From Acidobacteriota bacterium (GTDB taxonomy: Bacteria; Acidobacteriota; Terriglobia; Bryobacterales; JACQDG01), in NCBI GenBank assembly GCA_016201185.1, contig JACQDG010000271.1, positions 1 to 7,637 on the forward strand: a DNA stretch of 7,637 nt, in the 5' to 3' direction. Below the pieces are notes generated by a model. That model had not been told where the DNA came from, ran no database searches, and saw only the letters and a list, made by a program, of their open reading frames with translations. Below, one piece after another: positions 5,462-7,637 of the stretch (position 1 is its first letter; every line of letters starts with the position of its first letter). Both the position numbers and the translations under genes were made by a program.

Positions 5462-6529
5462 GTGACAACTAACAAGATCGACCAGCTTGGCATCAATACG
5501 ATCCGCACGTTGTCCATGGATGCGGTCCAGCAGGCGAACTCCGGTCATCCCGGCACACCCATGGCGATGGCGCCGGTAGTCTATTGCCTGTGGCAGCAGT
5601 TCTTGCGATTTGACCCTGACGATCCGATTTGGCCCAATCGTGACCGATTTGTTCTCTCGATCGGCCACTCTTCCATGCTGCTGTATGCGCTGCTTCACCT
5701 GGCAGGCGTGAAAGCCGTCAACCCGAAGTACGAGCGGTTGGGAGAAGTATCGGTCAAACTGGATGACATCAAGCGATTTCGGCAGCTTGACAGCAAGTGT
5801 CCGGGCCACCCCGAATATCGCTGGACTTCCGGCGTCGAGACCACCACGGGGCCTCTGGGTCAAGGCGTTGCCACGAGCGTCGGCATGGCCATGGCCAGCC
5901 GATGGATGGGGCATTATTTCAATCGCCCCGGCTTCGACATGCTCGATTATGACGTCTACGCTCTGTGCGGTGATGGCTGCATGATGGAAGGCGTGAGCAA
6001 CGAGGCGGCCTCCCTGGCCGGCCATCTCAAGCTCTCTAATCTCTGCTGGATTTACGACAACAACAAGATCTCCATCGAAGGCCATACCGAATGGTCCTTC
6101 AGCGACGACGTCGCCACCCGCTTTATCGGGTACGGCTGGAATGTGACGCGCGTGGGCGACGCCAATGATCTCGAAATGCTGGAGCGCGCCCTCAAGATTT
6201 TCAAGGTAACCGCCGACAGACCAACCCTCATCATTGTAGACAGCCATATCGCCTTTGGATCTCCCCACAAACAGGATACTAGCGCTGCTCACGGCGAGCC
6301 GCTGGGAGAGGAAGAAATCAAGCTCACGAAGCGAAATTACGGCTGGCCGGAAGACGCCAAGTTCCTCGTCCCGCCGGAGGTATATGAGCATTTCCAAGCT
6401 GAAATGGGCGGCCGCGGCCGCCCATTGCGCGACGCATGGATGGCGAAATTCGAGCAGTATAAGACGCAGTACCCGGAGCTGGCTGATCACCTTTACAAAA
6501 TGCAGCATCGACAGTTGCCCGGTGGATGA
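5462..6529 (+). CDS. tkt: Transketolase, N-terminal (TPP-binding) part, ended by in-frame TGA
   Basis: Transketolase moves two-carbon ketol units between sugar phosphates in the non-oxidative pentose phosphate pathway and Calvin-type cycles, using TPP and a divalent metal in the cytosol. These 355 codons contain the full pyrophosphate-binding domain: SGHPGTPMAMAP with His29 (residues 27-38), GHSS with His69, PLGQG (131-135), the metal/TPP motif GDGCMMEG (170-177) with Asp171, its partner Asn201 and Ile203 thirty residues later in DNNKISIEG, and the AHGEPLG loop with His277. The reading frame then meets TGA at 6527-6529 after QLPGG, exactly where homologues normally have Trp in GWDKDLP. The same frame continues with DKDLPSFPADPKGVAGRDASQ and the rest of the enzyme, with no further lesion. 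Alone, this half lacks the pyrimidine-binding and C-terminal domains and should be inactive without the second part. Confidence 0.93.
   Translation: MTTNKIDQLGINTIRTLSMDAVQQANSGHPGTPMAMAPVVYCLWQQFLRFDPDDPIWPNRDRFVLSIGHSSMLLYALLHLAGVKAVNPKYERLGEVSVKLDDIKRFRQLDSKCPGHPEYRWTSGVETTTGPLGQGVATSVGMAMASRWMGHYFNRPGFDMLDYDVYALCGDGCMMEGVSNEAASLAGHLKLSNLCWIYDNNKISIEGHTEWSFSDDVATRFIGYGWNVTRVGDANDLEMLERALKIFKVTADRPTLIIVDSHIAFGSPHKQDTSAAHGEPLGEEEIKLTKRNYGWPEDAKFLVPPEVYEHFQAEMGGRGRPLRDAWMAKFEQYKTQYPELADHLYKMQHRQLPGG
6403..6426. repeat. Perfect 24-bp palindrome inside transketolase
   Basis: The half AATGGGCGGCCG (6403-6414) is followed directly by its exact reverse complement (6415-6426). The centre is two overlapping GCGGCCGC octamers. 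In RNA it could form a stem of about ten GC-rich pairs with a 4-nt loop. It encodes MGGRGRPL in the linker before the in-frame TGA, 100 bp downstream. The GC core CGGCCGCGGCCGC also occurs at 1963-1975 inside yyaL, without the flanking arms. Confidence 0.85.
6527..6529 (+). other. tkt: In-frame TGA interrupting transketolase at a Trp position
   Basis: Codons read GGA TGA GAC AAG GAT CTG. Changing the last base of TGA (6529) back to G gives TGG and restores a 686-residue transketolase of normal length with the expected GWDKDLPSF linker. TGA is the true stop of acyP, yyaL and transketolase itself, so it is not a Trp codon in this genome. The alternatives are a real nonsense mutation, a sequence or assembly error, or recoding. 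Confidence 0.95.
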
Positions 6530-6598
6530 GACAAGGATCTGCCAAGTTTTCCAGCCGATCCCAAGGGCGTCGCCGGCCGGGATGCGTCGCAAAAAGTA

Positions 6599-7522
6599 AT
6601 GAACGCCCTGGCCAAGAACCTGCCGTGGCTGATCGGCGGTTCCGCCGATCTGGCCCCTTCCACCAAGACCCGGCTCACCTTCGACGGCGCGGGGGATTTC
6701 ACCGCCGGCAATTACGGCGGGCGAAACTTTCACTTCGGGATCCTGGAGCACGCCATGACTTCCATTCTCAACGGGATGGCACTTTCGAAGATACGGCCCT
6801 ACGGCTCCGGCTTCTTGATCTTCAGCGATTACGCCCGTCCGGCCATCCGGCTGAGCGCGCTGATGGAACTTCCTGTAATTCTGATTTCCACCCACGATTC
6901 GATCGGCGTCGGCGAGGATGGCCCGACGCATCAACCGGTCGAGCAGGTTCCTTCTCTGCGCGCCATCCCCGGTTTGATCACCCTCCGACCGGGAGATGCG
7001 AACGAGATCCTCGAGGCCTGGCGCCTGATCGCCCAGCTTCGCCACAGGCCGGTAGCCCTGGTCCTTTCCCGGCAGGCGCTCCCTACCCTCGACCGCACCA
7101 AGTATGCTCCCGCTTCCGGCCTGGCCAAAGGGGCTTACGTCTTGGCCGATGCCCAGGACGGGAAGCCATCCGTATTGTTACTCGCGACCGGCAGCGAAGT
7201 CAGCCTCTGCGTAGCTGCTTTTGAGCAACTGCAAGCCGCGGGAATCAGGGCGCGGGTAGTCAGCATGCCCTCGTGGGAATTGTTTGAGGAGCAGAGCCGG
7301 GAATACCAGGAGAGCGTGATTCCCCCTGACGTCAGCGCGCGAGTCTCCGTGGAGCAGGCCTCCACCATGGGTTGGACCCGCTATGTGGGCCTGACGGGCC
7401 AGAGCATTGGAATGAATACATTCGGCGCTTCGGCGCCCTTGAAGGAATTGCAAAAGAAATTTGGGTTCACTCCCGACAAAGTAGTGGCCGCGGCAAAGGC
7501 GCAATTGGAGAAGGCGGGTTGA
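6599..7522 (+). CDS. tkt: Transketolase, C-terminal (pyrimidine-binding and C-terminal domains) part
   Basis: This is the remainder of the transketolase, in the same frame as the N-terminal part. The first in-frame ATG after the TGA is 6599, giving 307 residues, but coding similarity begins right after the TGA at 6530. Seen in order (numbering from this ATG): WLIGGSADLAPSTKT (10-24), GGRNFHFGILEHAM (40-53) with the catalytic Glu50 (429 of the whole protein), THDSIGVGEDGPTHQPVEQ (98-116) with His99 and His111, SLRAIPG, RPGDANE (130-136), and the C-terminal domain from about residue 190 with LLLATGSEVSL (194-204). The residue before Glu50 is Leu, where most transketolases have Arg (REHAM). No proper Shine-Dalgarno precedes ATG 6599, so independent translation would need reinitiation. 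Transaldolase begins 80 bp downstream. Confidence 0.9.
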   Translation: MNALAKNLPWLIGGSADLAPSTKTRLTFDGAGDFTAGNYGGRNFHFGILEHAMTSILNGMALSKIRPYGSGFLIFSDYARPAIRLSALMELPVILISTHDSIGVGEDGPTHQPVEQVPSLRAIPGLITLRPGDANEILEAWRLIAQLRHRPVALVLSRQALPTLDRTKYAPASGLAKGAYVLADAQDGKPSVLLLATGSEVSLCVAAFEQLQAAGIRARVVSMPSWELFEEQSREYQESVIPPDVSARVSVEQASTMGWTRYVGLTGQSIGMNTFGASAPLKELQKKFGFTPDKVVAAAKAQLEKAG

Positions 7523-7545
7523 GACTTGCGGATATTGTGTCCTGA

Positions 7546-7564
7546 ACGCTCCCGCGAAGAGCGT
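7546..7564 (+). repeat. Stem-loop between transketolase and transaldolase
   Basis: ACGCTC (7546-7551) and GAGCGT (7559-7564) pair perfectly around a 7-nt loop. No T-run follows, so it is unlikely to be a full terminator. It may stabilise or separate the two coding segments on one mRNA. Confidence 0.4.
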
Positions 7565-7602
7565 CATGGACGCCACGCGCGGGGCTTGGGAAAGGAATCA
7601 TC

Positions 7603-7637
7603 ATGAATCCCTTAAAAGAGCTGAACAAATATGGGCA
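7603..7637 (+). CDS. tal: Transaldolase (or transaldolase fusion), 5' end only
   Basis: Only the first eleven codons and part of a twelfth are visible (MNPLKELNKYG). This matches the usual start of bacterial transaldolases of the type that continues QSVWLDYI, including those fused to glucose-6-phosphate isomerase. AAAGGA (7591-7596) lies six nucleotides before the ATG. Position directly after transketolase fits the non-oxidative pentose phosphate pathway, where transaldolase transfers three-carbon dihydroxyacetone units. With so few residues the call rests on a short match plus context, and fusion to other domains cannot be judged. Confidence 0.75.
   Translation, partial: MNPLKELNKYG

Noticed and set aside
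6527..6529. Genome-wide reassignment of TGA to Trp
   Set aside because: acyP, yyaL and transketolase all end at TGA at the expected family length, and Trp is encoded by TGG throughout.
6527..6580. Selenocysteine at the transketolase TGA
   Set aside because: The position is a linker Trp, not a redox Cys. The only downstream pairing (GGATC with GATCC) is a five-pair stem with a long loop, unlike a bacterial SECIS.
5426..7045. A 539-codon ORF on the minus strand opposite transketolase
   Set aside because: It is antisense to unmistakable transketolase coding sequence, has a low-complexity shadow character and matches no family. Its length comes from GC-rich codon bias.

Overview
The window looks like chromosomal DNA from a GC-rich bacterium (about 60% G+C by eye). 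The gene content (apt, acylphosphatase, YyaL-type thioredoxin/glycosidase-like protein, YggX, a lone ATP-grasp protein, transketolase, transaldolase), the frequent GTG starts and the protein flavour suggest Acidobacteriota or a related soil lineage. That placement is inference from style, not a database result. I see no phage, IS, CRISPR, rRNA or tRNA.

Left arm (1-3257): the named genes are all on the minus strand. In transcription order they are a yyaL homologue, a 44-residue lysine/arginine-rich ORF, a GTG-start acylphosphatase and adenine phosphoribosyltransferase, which runs off the window. The last two are 24 bp apart and probably co-transcribed. The 410 bp between yyaL and acyP also hold a plus-strand 48-residue membrane ORF with a good Shine-Dalgarno; its 3' end overlaps the basic ORF tail-to-tail by 32 bp.

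Middle (3220-5091): yggX lies divergently from yyaL across a 38-bp intergenic space and converges on the ATP-grasp gene with only 4 bp between stop codons. The ATP-grasp gene is preceded on the same strand by a 66-residue ORF of unknown family, 57 bp upstream.

Right arm (5092-7637): a 370-bp gap with repeat structure leads into a transketolase gene and then, 80 bp on, the first codons of a probable transaldolase. Together these are the non-oxidative pentose phosphate pathway. The transketolase is the most striking object: it has full family length and one continuous frame, but a TGA stands at codon 356 where homologues normally carry Trp in a Gly-Trp-Asp-Lys-Asp-Leu-Pro context. TGA is the ordinary stop of at least three confidently called genes here, transketolase itself included, so the gene is split into a 355-residue TPP-binding half and a C-terminal half. 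The break falls in the linker between two domains, the same general place where natural two-subunit transketolases are divided. Mutation or sequence error, readthrough and functional two-piece translation all remain open. A perfect 24-bp palindrome sits 100 bp upstream of this stop, and a set of mutually exclusive inverted repeats lies in the leader.
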